64,000 nt of DNA. Source: Decorospora gaudefroyi. Taxonomy: Eukaryota > Ascomycota > Dothideomycetes > Pleosporales > Pleosporaceae. The stretch is taken from contig ML975246.1 in assembly GCA_010015605.1 (NCBI GenBank), positions 124,001-188,000 on the forward strand, read 5' to 3'. A program made the position numbers and the translations under genes. The notes under the pieces are model-generated. The model ran no database searches and was not told the origin of the DNA. It saw nothing but the letters and a program-made list of their open reading frames with translations. Shown piece by piece: positions 33,377 to 45,981 of this stretch (its first letter is position 1; each line of letters starts with the position of its first letter).

Positions 33377-36300
33377 GCCCATGAATTGCTCTGTGGGGAT
33401 GGTGATGCGGCGGTTGGGTAAGACTGGCTTCCTGTGTATGGGAAGGTATGGGAGTCATGTTGTTTGCTGACGGGGATGGTTGTGTTGTTTTAAGCCCATG
33501 CACCCTACCATATGTAATGCTCTTGAGGAGTGACTTCCCGTCACTTTCTCGCGCGCGCAAAAGGGCCCAAAGGAGGGGAAACTTTACGTTCCTGCATCGT
33601 GACGTATTATCCCTGGATACTGAGGCTCGCCGAGGGCTTGAGTAGGATGGTTGTTCATTTATTGTTTGTGTCTGTGGACTGAGTTGGGGGTACCTTGCGT
33701 CTCTTTCTCTTCACTTACTGTGTAGGGCCCGATGATACCCAAACCGCTGTATCTTTCCAACATGCTTATCGAACATCGACCCGTGCACCGCACTCTCTAC
33801 AGCACGTCAACGCACTAGCCGTCATTCATCCACCCCCTCTCCCCAGACTCATCTTTTCTACCGTGCCAACAGCAACAAACAGACACATCCCCACCGTCGA
33901 TCACCCATAAACCCAGCCCTCCCATGCTCTTGGATCCTTCCTCTGCAATAACTTACCAGGGCCTATATAACAGACATCGACGACGAAGACCCAAACTACC
34001 ACATACAGTAGGTTCTGTACAGGAATAGAAGCAAATGAGACGGCCTTGATACGCCTTTCGGATGATCTGTGACCAGCTTCATCAACTTGCATGCGAAATC
34101 AAATGTAAGGCAGGAGATTTGAGGCTGGCTGCCGCTGACACTGGTACCGTACATGTACAGTTGTGGGGCAATTAATCTTTTTCCCGCGAATGGCGGCGAG
34201 ACGGAGGCGGTTCCAGGCTGCTGGATTAGGAATGGTGAAACGGGGAGACCTGGTTTGTGGGTAGGATGGCGGGGAAGGAAGCGAGAACACACGTGTTTTC
34301 TCGCACCACCACCATATCGTTTTTTTATCATTTCGGAGTGCGGTCGTATGATGCCACTGTCTTTGGGAAGCAATCCGTTTCTCGCTGGCATGGAAGCAGA
34401 CAAGGCGATTGTGAGAAGGGCGCTTTTGGTTTTGATGTGTAATTGGTATGCGACTCGACGTACCTATTCCGGAACGCCCTGCAGCTGCATACACGAAGAG
34501 CCTCATAAAACCTGCTTGATACACCAATCTGCTGCGTCGTTCATCAAACACAGTCTCGTCGTCCTGAGATGAGCTTCTAGCACGGGACAAATTCGAGATT
34601 GTATGCGCGGCGGCACGGCGCGGGAGTCGGACGTCTAGAACGTAGTCACATCGTTGAGAAGATGTGCCCCGGCGGAACTGCGGGCATAATAAGAGGCTTG
34701 TCGTGGCGGTGGAGCTGAATAATCTTACCGGTATCGCAGCTGTAAACAGCTCACTAGATTTGATGAAGGAGCACGCCTCTTAGGGCCGACTTGTCGGAGG
34801 AAGCGATGCCCTTGTGTTTCTTGCTCGATACATATGCTAGTTGTGCTTTTCCGAGACCGATGTGCGGAAGTACATTCAACTTCATCTATCGTAGGCCAGT
34901 GGTATGATCTCTTAGGTGCCCGCCTCCCGCCTTTGGCTGCATAACCACGCCGTATGCCACCGATCTCGCAAGCGCGCGAGATTCGATGGACCAGGCGCGC
35001 GGAAAACGGGCAAACTGACGAGACACATATCCGTACCTAGACCTACCAACTACGCAAGGGATGTGCAAAGAAAGATACGAGGGCCTGGCCAGACATAGAA
35101 CGGCTGATGTTGCGGCGGGTCAAGAACGAATGAGGCGATCGCGAAAGTCGTCGATGTACGCGTGCTTGAGGCTTCGTGTTTGAGATCTTCTGTGGCGCTT
35201 CGCATAGAATGGAGAATTCTCCCACGAGGCTTCAGTTCAGGTTGCAAACACATTTCGAGAAGATGTCTCGCTGCTGGTATCCCACACATGACCCACCAAA
35301 TGCGATGATGGTACCAATCATGTACAGTCGGTGCCTCTCTTAGTAACCGCTCGAAAGGTAGTTTCCGTTGATGCGGGCCTACAGGGTACTCTGTTTAATT
35401 TCAAGAAGCGGGCGAGGACCGGGACGTCGCTGGCGGCTGGAGTGGCTGACGAAGGAAAGTTCATCGTAACTTACTGCGCCGCAAATACACATATAATTGC
35501 ATGCACATGACGTGCACCTCTCCTTTGTAAGGAGAGGTTGACAGTGCCTGGCCCTCGGTAAGCCTGCATCGGAGTAATGTCCGCTCTGCGTATGGGCTCC
35601 GATGTTCGGGTACCGCGCCGTCGGATTCACCTAGCTTCGCACGTGGAATGCTCGGACGGCGCAGAACCCATAGGACGGCCATTATGAAAGCTTGAAGTTG
35701 TGTCCTTGCACAACCACCGTGATGAGAAATGACCTTTTGCCTCAAGTGTACTGTCGACAGGAGCAAGTAGGTTGTAAGATCTTCGTACAACAGCGACATC
35801 ATCCACGTATCTTGGGACTGTTTTGTAGCTAATAATAAGGCGTGGCGCTTCGGATACCAACAGCTAGGTAAAGTTCTGGCCTCGCGATTGATATGGTTTT
35901 GAGTGCTCGTGCATTATTGTTCTTCTAGCTGGCAAGCTCGTCAACCTTTCAAAAGGCAACGAGATTTCGAAGACGCCCGCCGATAATGTAGGCATAACAA
36001 AGACAAGAAGGGTTAAGTTGTTCAATAATGGGAAACCTTGCGAACCTCAACTGTTGTTTGGAGCGCTGGAACGATGAGAGTCTAGTCTCCTGCGCCGTCT
36101 TCTCGCTATGCCTGTCAGTTTGCAAGCAATGACGTATATCCACTTGGTTTCCGGTAGGGAAAAGGATGGTACAATTGCCACTTCCACTCATGCGTGAGAC
36201 TAGCAGTTTGCAAAACGCAATCTCTTATAAGCCGTGAAAATGTGAGATGTTTGGGTCAGACAAAAGTTACTAAGGTTAAAGTTCTTCGCGCAACTGCAGA

Positions 36301-39300
36301 CGGGTGTTACGCCTCCGCTATTGTGTGGGCTCACGGGTTCTAGGACTTATATCCGCTGTTATTCCAAGGAAGCCGTGGTCGTCAAAGAACTCCACCGAGA
36401 ACCAACCGACGGACGCGGGAGTGTCATGAGGCGAAAACGATGGCGTTGGTTGCAACGCTTGCCAAACTTGGTCGAATTCTTGCGAACGTTGGCCAACAGC
36501 GAGAGTGAAACTAATAATGAGCAAACATTGTGGTTGATCGGTATTCCAGTCCATGATCGGAGTACACCAAGGTAATCGCAGGTGCGGTAAGTTTGTTATC
36601 GTTGTTACTAGCGTCGATGCTCATCGCCGACCTCGATATCGTGCGCAAAGAAAAGAAAACACGTGCATAGTTCAGGCAGCCCACGTGCCACTGTATAGCT
36701 CTTTTGGGAAGAGAGAGTGTAGATCAATAGCTCAGTCGAGGAGTAGAGCGCCCGAGTAAACCTCTTTTGAAGATTGGCACAAGGATCCATCATTCGAATG
36801 CGGATATCTTCCAATCATGATTGACGGGAGGTTGGGCAAGTTGCGATGGCGTCGGGTAGGCTTGAGTTGATGTGAACACAAAATAGAGGTGCGCAATCGA
36901 AACATGCCGAACCGTGAAGCCATGCGGCTGAGGTTGAGATGATGGCTGCCGTCGGCGTATACTAAGGACCTCCAGTACGGAGTAGATAGTGACTATGGTA
37001 AAGAAACTCAGGCTGCAGTCGGAGAGGCGCACTGTACGTCCGACTGGAAATGGTTTCTGCTGCTTATAGTTTCTTGGCTTGGGCGTTGCTTTTTGGTGGT
37101 GCGGAAAGCGTGGCTTCAAAGCAAATAACTCCGTAGCCGATAACGAATGAGCTAGAAAGTTCAGTATGAGTCGCGTCATGTCCGTCTGCGAACACGCCTG
37201 GAGTATTATTCGAAGGCTCAAAATCGGACTGTTCTCAGATGGGCTTGCGCGAATCGATTAGGCAGGTAGTATGTAGCGACCACCTCTGATATCATAGTAA
37301 TATGAGCAAGGGTATGCTCGTCGTATGTACACGCTGCGGGCGCTATTGCCCCACAAGCCGCGACTTTACGTTAGCATTGGTAAGGATATCGCTGTCTTTG
37401 CTGCACGATATCGCAGTTGTCACAGACGATGATCTTGTTGGTCGGATCCTAAGGGGGTCGATGCTGAGAAGCCACGGTCCTGAGAGCGAGACTCAGGTTT
37501 CACATCGACGATGACGTCTAAAGCTAGTTGCCGCACGCTGTCAGATAGGTAGCTTGCTTCTGGCGGTAAGGCGAGGACGGTCGCGATGAGCTCGCAGACG
37601 CGACAATGATTTTGGTCGTCTCCGAAGGTTCGGGGGACAGCAATAGGAGGCTTGCAGGAGCGCAACGATATAACGAATATTTCGGAGGCATATTCGTGCA
37701 TGCAGCCAATGGGAAAACCCGCAGCCAATGCAGGCACAAGGAGATTGGGAGCATCGTCCGTGGCAACCGGGGAGCGTGTGCCGTTGGTAGGCGACCAGAG
37801 AAGGCTAGCGCGGCGTGACCTCCGCGCTGCGAGGTGAATCGTTGCCGTATCCGGGCCTCGAGGTCGCGACCGGGGAGAAAGGGTTCGCAAGCCTCGTCCT
37901 AGGCTGCAGGTCCTGGCTGGCTCGCGTAGGCGTGTGCGCACTGCGGGTCTCGATATGCAGGCGACGGCACCCCATGGTGCTCATTGCACGGAGCGTGGGA
38001 GGTGACGGCTGCGTCCACGCTCGAGTCGCCATGGCCTCATGCTCATGCTGTCGACGCTGGACGGGTAGCTGCTTTTCGATTGACGATGGTTGCATGTCGC
38101 CATTGTTGATCGCCGCCGTCGGCGTCCACGACACTAACAGTAGACATGCCATAGCGTGTCGGCCGAGTGAACCATCTGCCCAACGTCAATAGCCACTATA
38201 GCCACCCAGATGCCCAGGGACAATTACCGGCCAGAACTCACTGGCTGCTCCTCTCGTGCACGGCCCCGACGGCCCCGACGGCGCCATGCAACGCCGGGCC
38301 ACCAACGCTCCCTCCCTGGCACGCACCAGCACCCCTGTGACGCCTGAGAGAAGACCCACGTCCGGTTCGTGACTCTCTGTTCGAGTACGCGGGCGGTGGG
38401 ATCCTTCGTCAAGATGTGATAATAACGTCGTCGGCCGGCCGCTGTCGAGACGGCGCCGGTCTGTGCTGCTCCTCGACTGCCTGCACATGCTCCCCCGCGT
38501 GCCAGCTTCTGCAGAGCATCATACTGTGTAGAACAGTAGAAGCCTGTGTGCTGTGTTGTTATTAATTTTATTTTTTTCCATCGCTCCTTCCTTCGCTTGG
38601 GCTGCCACTACCTCACGGTCACAACCCGTTGGAAGGAACCCCACGCTCCCCTGCAGAGGCAGGCGCGACCCTTGCAGCCCTCCAGTTCCTTGTGCTTCCC
38701 TCTCTGCTATCGCCAGCAGAAGACGGCGCCGGACCCCAAGTAGCAGCCCCTCGTTAGCATTCACTCTCAAACAGCTGCTTCGTCCACGAGAGACAGACCG
38801 TGTCTGAGCTCCTCCGCCAGCTCCTTCCGAGCATATCCTTCCTGTACCATCACCGTGTAACGGAAACGACGCCCGTCCCAGGTGCACCAATTCAGCACCG
38901 CGTTTCACTGCAAACATCACGACGACTGGTCAATTCGTCACACTCGGTCCGAAAAGGTAATTCATTCACTTCACTATCTGTCACCGGCCGCACAGCCAAC
39001 TGTCATTTACGAGCATTCACATGCTTGTCGCGTCGGATAGGCCATTCTCCGTTTGTCGCGTCTTCTGCTCCACATTCCTGCTATGGCGCTGTTGGGCGTG
39101 CCATCGTCATTCCTCACTTTCTGGGCCGAACACCGTAATAACATCCGAGTAGGGGACAACACTCGACACAAACCTCGAAATACCGTACTGCAAAGTCCAG
39201 AACCACATCCACCACTTCACAGCTATTGTGCGCCACTGACTACCTTCCCTCGTTGCCGCCCGCTTCACCTACCAGATGCCCGGCACGTGTATTGGCCCAA

Positions 39301-39385
39301 GTGCAACCCCAAATTAGCGAAACATCCTTAGCAGCCGTATTGTCTAGTACAATATAGCACGACACCTACTCACTTGACTTCCAGC

Positions 39386-42300
39386 ATGCCATCATCGTAC
39401 GGGATAGAGCAAGAAGACATGAGCAAGCGGTCGAGCGCGGTGGTTGCGCCTTTGAACATACAGAAGTCACCAAAGCGATCCCGCTCGCGAGCTGGTATCT
39501 TTGGACACAGTCGGCAGTCGTCGTCGTCAAGAGGAGCTCACTCTGTCCGATCGCAATCACAAATATCTCCACCCTTGACACCCAAGATTTCCCAGGAGAC
39601 CATGGCGTACCCGCAACAGCAGCCACAACCCGTCTTCCACAACTACCTCCGCGCATTTTACCACTACAGTCCCACTTCGACAGTTTCTTCCTCCACTGAC
39701 GAGTCCTCTATTACCGTCGCGATCAAGCAGGGCGATGTTATCTTAGTCCACTCAGTGCATCCCAATGGTTGGGCAGATGGGACCTTGCTGGCCTCAGGAG
39801 CGCGTGGTTGGCTACCTACCAACTATTGTGAACCTTACGATCATCCCGCGATTCGAAATCTGTTGGGTGCGTTGACATACCTGTGGGATCTCGTACGTGA
39901 TGGTGAGAATGGAGATGTGATAGCATTCTCAAAACAAGACTACGTCAAGGGCATGATTGCTGGTATACGGTTTTTCCTTGTAAGTGAGGCTTGTGCGGGT
40001 GCGGGGACATTGGACATTCACTCACTGTGGGCAGGAAAGGACACAATGTCTGCAAAAGGATTCGCAGCTGATTCTCGCACACCTGGCTCTGCGTCGTATG
40101 CGGAGAGGCCTCTTAGGTGACCTGTCCACGCTAGTAAAGTCCGCCAAGACCTTGCAGGAAGCTTTGCAATCAAGCGAGGCTCCCATCCCGGTCTTCGAGC
40201 ACATGGACCAGCTCGTACTCAAATCTTTCAAGCTCGTAACCCGGGCGGTGCGCTTTCTGGATATCTGGGCAACGGACGCAGTGTCCCTCTCATTATTTGA
40301 GCTAGGTGACGCGAGTAATCAGCGACCACTCACTCCGCCGTCTGACTCGACCGACGCTGTTGTGGAACCGCCAGCAACATCAGCTCGAGCGGGCGAGGAC
40401 AACCATTCAGCGAATGGATGTGACTCCCCGGTTACACAAGGTCCCCTAGCGACGCACGACGACTGGTACGCCGCAACCACTCAGCCACCACGAAATATGA
40501 ATCGTCTATCGGTCGCGTTTTCCCTGCCCTCTGAGACTGATTCCCTCCAATCTCCTACCCTCTTCTCTCAACCTGCTTGTCAGTCAAAACGACTCTCGGT
40601 TACGCATCGGTTATCGTACACGGGCAAGTCTACAAGTGCGCACAGTGGAAGGCTTGCTTCGGAAAGGCTAAACACTGCACAAGACGCTTTTTTGGGCTTT
40701 ATTGGTTCCTTTATTGGGTTGCACCTGCAATCACGGTCTTCCGAAGAACTCGCTCATATCACCCAGCAATCCGTTGTTGCGTGTCGCCAGCTCCTCACGG
40801 TCGTTGCGGAAGTATGGGAACGCGACTCGCGGAGATCCAAACCGCTGGAAGAAGCACGAGACACCATGTATGCCCGTCTGACCGAACTAGTGCAGGCGAC
40901 CAAGGACATGTTCAATGTTGCAGATGCTGAGGTAGAAGAGGTGGTAGCGCCAGAATCTGGAAAGCAACTCGTCACCGCTGCCACAAGCTGTGTTCGATCT
41001 GCCGGTGACTGCGTTACCAAGGCTAGACTTGTGATCGAGAGGATAGGCGATTTTGAGTTTGAGGCGGCCGGCTTAGGACTTTCGGAAGCGATATTCCAGG
41101 AGTTGGCACCCAGCAATCAACAGGCGCTCGATCGACCCTCGTCGCCCAAGGTTACGGAAAACACCTTGGCAACCAACAAACCACTGCCCGCTCCGCCCGT
41201 CGAGGAACGCCAAACGGCGCCTCCATTGACAATCACCGAATCAAAGCCTCTGCCTGACGTACCACAACTATCATCACCGGAAGACGCCAGACTCAGCCTC
41301 CAACCCTCGCAGTCAGCGATTATTGTCGAAAGCCCGACTGCTGTGTCGTTCAGGTCGTCCAGGTCATCATTGCCTCCACTCCACGAGGTTCCTGTTCCGG
41401 TACTGTCTCCTCCAAATGAGTCTGAGTCTCTCGAAAGTCCTGTAGACATGGCTCACCGGAGCTTCGAGAGGTCTGTGAAAACTGATAGCGTCAATGTTTC
41501 CGTGACCGATACAGGCAGTAGCTATCACTTCAGCCCACGAGCGGGTTCTGGAAGCATTGTTTCACACACCTCCACACGGGCCACCACTCCCGATCGTTCG
41601 CCAACCAAGAGGCACAGTTGTCAAACCTTAGTCAACAGCTTTGAAAGTTCCTCTGAGCTTCGAGCCTTAGCAAGCGAAGATGTCGCCGCTGGCGAAGAGC
41701 ATCTGTTGGAGACCACCTATGTGCATGAGTTGATCTACAACAAGGAAGGCCAGATATCTGGCGGATCGCTTCCGGCCCTTGTAGAGCAGCTTACCACTTT
41801 CGAGTCTACACCAGATGCCGTCTTCGTTACCGCATTCTACCTTACCTTCCGGCTTTTTACTACACCGGTGGAGCTGGCACAGTGCCTGATCGATCGCTTC
41901 GACTACATCGGGAAAAGTCAAACCGTAGGAGTTCCGGTCCGTCTCCGAGTCTACAATGTTTTCAAGGGCTGGCTCGAAAGCCACTGGTCGGGGGAGAGCG
42001 ATTCTGTTGCCCTAGGTGTAATCCTAGCGTTCGCAACTGGGAAGCTGAGGTCCGCTATGCCTGCTGCGGGTAAACGATTGGCGGAGCTTACCTCTAAGGT
42101 GACAGAAGTTAGAGCAGGCGCCCTTGTACCCCGCTTGGTATCGTCAATCGGCAAGACAGGTGTCTCTAACACTACCTTCACTCCAGCTGACGGCAACGTT
42201 CCGTCCCCGATTGTTACCAAGAGCCAACTCAACGCTTTGCGAGCTAGCAAGGAGGGCAAAACACAGTGCAGCATCCTGGACTTTGACCCCCTGGAACTCG

Positions 42301-43166
42301 CAAGACAGTTCACCATCATCGAGTCCAAACTCTTCTGCGCGATCCAACCGGAAGAGCTTCTTGCTTTGGAGTGGACGAAGAAAAAAGATTCAAAAGCAAC
42401 CAATGTCAAAGCAATGTCGACTCTATCGACCGACCTAGCGAATCTGGTTGCGGACACCATCCTGCATCTTGAAGATGCGAAGAAGCGAGCGGTGATCATC
42501 AAACAATGGGTCAAGGTTGCAGCAAAGTGCCTGGAACTGAACAACTACGACTCGCTAATGGCCATCATCTGTTCACTAAACTCTTCGATGGTCATGCGGC
42601 TCAAACGGACATGGGAGCTTGTATCGGCAAAGACCAAGGCTCGTCTGGAAGAGCTAAAAGCAGTTACGGATGTCGGTCGTAATTATGCGGTTCTTCGTCA
42701 GCGTCTGCAAAACCACATTGCGCCTTGCATTCCATTCGTCGGAATCTACCTCACTGACCTCACATTCATCGACGTCGGCAATGGTACCACACGACAGCTT
42801 CCTGGCGAATCGGGCTCTGACAGTGTTTCCGTCATCAACTTCGACAAGCACATGAAAACGGCCAAAATCATCGGTCAGCTGCAATCCTTCCAGGTTCCTT
42901 ACCGCTTAGCTGCCATACCGGAGATGCAAGACTGGATGGAAAGCCAGATACAGCGGATGCACGCGAGTGACCAGGCCAATGTTCAAAGTTACTACCGCCG
43001 CTCGTTACTACTCGAACCGAGAGAGACTCAACATTCTGTGAGGGGCTCACCGTCCATTGACAACAGTGCGCAGAGCACCTTCTCGACAGAAAGCCGAACC
43101 TCGTCAAAAGAAAAATTCGACTTCCTAAACTTCAACTTCTCAACAGCCAACCTCAAAGGCTCATAG
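39386..43166 (+). CDS. Ras guanine-nucleotide exchange factor, Cdc25 type, with SH3
   Basis: Exons 39386-39979 and 40035-43166 give 1241 aa. An SH3 domain lies near residues 85-155 (RAFYHYSP...GWADG...ARGWLPTNYCEPY). A long Ser/Pro-rich middle region follows. The RasGEF N-terminal domain is at about 745-880 (YVHELIYNKEGQISGGSLPALVEQL). The catalytic CDC25 domain is at about 940-1185 (ILDFDPLELARQFTIIESKLF, YVGIYLTDLTF-like PFVGIYLTDLTFIDVGN, INFDKHMKTAKII). It would load GTP on Ras at the membrane, feeding cAMP/PKA and MAPK signalling for growth and development. Orthologue of the Cdc25 rather than Bud5 class because of the SH3 and length. The intron begins GTAAGTG. The ATG at 39386 is the first in frame. 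Confidence 0.93.
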
Positions 43167-43976
43167 ACTCTCACATGCGCTTCATTGCGCCCTTTTTCTC
43201 CGACTGAGACCCCTGCATAGCAGGCAGGCTTGCCGGTTAGCATCCCATATAGGTCAAACGGCGCTCAGCCATGGACATAGGTTAATGTTTGTGCTCTTAT
43301 TGCATGTATTTCTTTCCATCATGTCACGGACATTCACGATGCCAATGCCGGAGTTTTTGTTCTTGCTTTATACCACTCTAGTGTTTTCGTTTTGGGCGGC
43401 ATGTATCCTTTGCATTGGCAGATAACATTGATCTGCTCAACATGTATTACCTTTTGCATAGTCATCAAAGGCTGTTAGGTGCCTGCATCAACTCGGGACT
43501 TTGGCGTTCGGAGAGAGATGAAAAGCTGCTATCACGGCAGAAGGTGCACTGCTGTGGACAGCGAGAAGAAAGATTACGGGAAAGAAAAAAGGGAAGAAAA
43601 GAGGTGTTCCTGTATAGTCATTGTACCATGTGCATTTGCACGGCATGAGGAGTCGGTATGACCGAGAGCTCAATAATGAATGAAGACATTCAGCCAAGTG
43701 CCCAGTTTTCCACGTGTTGTCCAACGGATGGTCTGTAATAGTGTATGACGCTATAAGCAGCCGGATGACCTGCGCCCTCGTTCGGATGTGCCTTCCTCGC
43801 GAAGGAAAAGAACGCCGACCAAAAGAACGGCGACTAGGTAACAGAAGCCGACGTGAGGTGAGGTGGGGTCGCCGAACCCTGAGCTACCTAGCCCGAACGC
43901 GACTTCCCCTCCAAGCCTTAGGATAAGTAAACTTAACTTCTTCCCCAGCTACACCACCGCATCACCAACATTTACA
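43167..43976. other. Intergenic RasGEF / rhodanese
   Basis: 810 bp, no supported ORF. The part 43780-43970 is GC- then CT-rich, consistent with the rhodanese promoter and leader. Confidence 0.45.
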
Positions 43977-44423
43977 ATGTCCACCCAAGAGCTCCTCGTA
44001 GATGTCCGCTCACCCTCCGAGTTCGCCACTGGCGCACTTACCAGCGACATCGGACCAACAGTAAACATCGAATACCAAATCATCGACCAGCTCCCCGAAA
44101 TATATGCATCGCGAGGCATCAACGTCCACAAAGATGACCACATATCGCTGTATTGTCGCTCGGGTCGCCGCTCGAATATCGCGTCACAGACGCTGAAGAA
44201 CATGGGATACCAGCATGTTCGTGATATCGGGAGCATGGAGGAGGCGCGCAAGTTGCTGGATAGGGAGCAGGTGCAGAGACAGATTGATCAGGAGATGGAA
44301 GGAGCAGGGGAAGGGGAAGTCGGGAAAGGGATGGCCAAGGAAGAGGATCCGAAGAAGCATGGTAGGACTGAGAGTTTTGGGGCCTTGGTGGAGGGGTTAA
44401 AGGCGCTTGAGAAACAAGAGTAG
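43977..44423 (+). CDS. Small single-domain rhodanese
   Basis: Single exon, 148 aa from ATG 43977; the upstream open frame has no ATG. It opens with LLVDVRSPSEFATGAL and has the active-site loop CRSGRRS with Cys60, the persulfide-forming residue of sulfurtransferases. QTLKNMGYQHVRDIGSM follows, the GlpE/PspE-like ending. A Glu/Lys-rich tail (about 100-148) carries no known motif. No mitochondrial leader is evident, so a cytosolic enzyme is likely. Probable thiosulfate sulfurtransferase activity; the physiological acceptor is unknown. It is convergent with the dioxygenase gene, 216 bp apart. Confidence 0.88.
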   Translation: MSTQELLVDVRSPSEFATGALTSDIGPTVNIEYQIIDQLPEIYASRGINVHKDDHISLYCRSGRRSNIASQTLKNMGYQHVRDIGSMEEARKLLDREQVQRQIDQEMEGAGEGEVGKGMAKEEDPKKHGRTESFGALVEGLKALEKQE

Positions 44424-44639
44424 CTGAAAGAGGTCACGAAGCTGAAGATTATCAAGGTTGCAGCCGTTGAGTTTTCTGATATATGTACAGGTAAATATCC
44501 ACTTCTTGAAACGAGTGTGCGAAAGAAGTTGGTTCTCCCACCAGACGGCATATCTGCACTTGTTGCTAGGTTCTTGCTGATCCGTCTTTCAGTCCTATAC
44601 TGCGTTTCTATGACCGCTTTCAATGTCTCCTGCGGCCTT

Positions 44640-45981
44640 CTAGGAGCTGGAACTCGTAGTAGATGGCGTCGCAGTCGGCGTATCCGGCGGACCAGGCCAA
44701 CCAGAAGGCGGGGGTCCACCAGGCATACCGGCGTTAGGGTTCTCGACGCCACCATCCTCAGTCCAGAACACGGCAGGTGTGGCGTTGAAAGCATTAGTCG
44801 AGTCCATACCAAACGCCAACCATCCAAAGAGACCGTCGGAGATGTCACTGCCGAGCAGAACGTATTCCATGAACGGATCACCCTCTGCGGCCTCTTGAGC
44901 AAGGATGTAATCGTCAGCGTTGAGAGTGAGAGCTTGTTCGTTGCTGACATAAGGTTCCACTGTCTCAGCGAGCGTGATGAGGTCTTGGTCGAAGAACATC
45001 TGTCCAACATGCGTAATATGGCCGCCGGAGATGGTTGAGTTGGTGTTTACGGTTGCCTCGAGCTTGCTCATGACATGAATGTGTGTCTACCAGCCAGTCA
45101 TTCCACCACGTCAGTCCCTTACTTCTATCTTTTGTGTGCACTGGATGGCAGGAATGGGGCAGGGGCAATGTGGAACAACAGCACTTACAGCACGACCAAC
45201 GTAATGCCCCGGGAACAAGGTCTGGAACTGAACCACGCCGCTCTCATCACTCTGCTGGATCCCGCGCAAGGCCGTGTTCTGCAGATTCGACTCGTCCGCG
45301 GTTCCGACGCCATTTCCCTCTGCCACGACACCCGAGTATACGCCTGTGGAGTTGCAGTGCCAGATCTCGAGGAATGCCTTGGGAACGGGGTCACAGGTAT
45401 TCACATCGATCATCTGAATGTCAAGCGTTAACGGGATCCCCGCCTCGCCATCCGTGACATCTGAACGTAGCAACTCGCCCTCGACCCAATAAGGGCCTTC
45501 TGTCACCTCGGGCGAAAGTATGCACGAGTTGTTACCCGCGAAGAGCGTGGCTGGATCCGTGTCCGTGGTGATACCTGACATGTTGGAATGATGGTTCGTA
45601 GCAAGGACGCTATCTAGGTCGCGAACGCGAAGATACGGTTTTTCTGTGACACAGACGGGTTTTGTGTGAGTTTTTCATGTTTACATTGACACTTATCGTC
45701 TTTTGTTTCTTTGCCGGGATAATAACTTTCGGTCACGTACCTTGGGCGATGGACCGCTCCTCCCGGAGCTGAGCTACTGTGGCGCTTCGGCGCGCGTACA
45801 TGGCAGCGTCGTTGCCACGAGCCTTGAGTTTGGAGGCACAGTGTGCGAGGGAGCGCTTGTTGGTGGCCAAGTAGGCTCTACGCTCTGCTATCTCCTGTGC
45901 GTTCTCTTGCGCACTTTGGCCTGGATGCGCAAAGGTCCGATGAGCGAGCAGCGCCGCCTCGAGGAGGGTTGTGAGTCTCAT
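44640..45981 (-). CDS. Secreted intradiol ring-cleavage dioxygenase-like protein
   Basis: Exons 45981-45741, 45643-45189 and 45086-44640 give 380 aa. A signal peptide (MRLTTLLEAALLAHRTFA) precedes a helical, Lys/Arg-rich segment. The intradiol core starts at CILSPEVTEGPYWVEGELLR, continues with CDPVPKAFLEIWHCNSTGVYSG, and has the iron-ligand region FPGHYVGRA / THIHV divided exactly by intron 2. In this family two Tyr and two His bind Fe(III); the His pair (GHY and HIHV) and candidate Tyr residues are present. A Pro/Thr/Ser-rich tail follows. Fungal extracellular members open catechol-type rings from lignin or phenolic breakdown; the substrate here is not known. Confidence 0.9.

Larger units (their letters stand above)
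30827..39385. other. 8.5 kb block without a supported gene
   Basis: This is the longest gap in the window. Both strands show only short ORFs with no domains I recognise; the longest are on the minus strand at 37420-37941 (173 aa), 36790-37221 (143 aa) and 34099-34590 (163 aa). The base composition is about even and I see no AT-rich RIP signature, terminal inverted repeats, LTR or transposase motif. It includes purine-rich and TAGGTA-rich tracts (about 31900-32200), a TTCC repeat, an AT repeat and CT-rich stretches near 38560-38800. It may be a long regulatory region or transcribed leader of the RasGEF gene, an ncRNA locus, or decayed sequence. Confidence 0.5.

Noticed and set aside
30827..39385. 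Transposon or RIP-decayed element
   Set aside because: No terminal repeats, reverse transcriptase, integrase or transposase motif was found, and the composition is not AT-rich.
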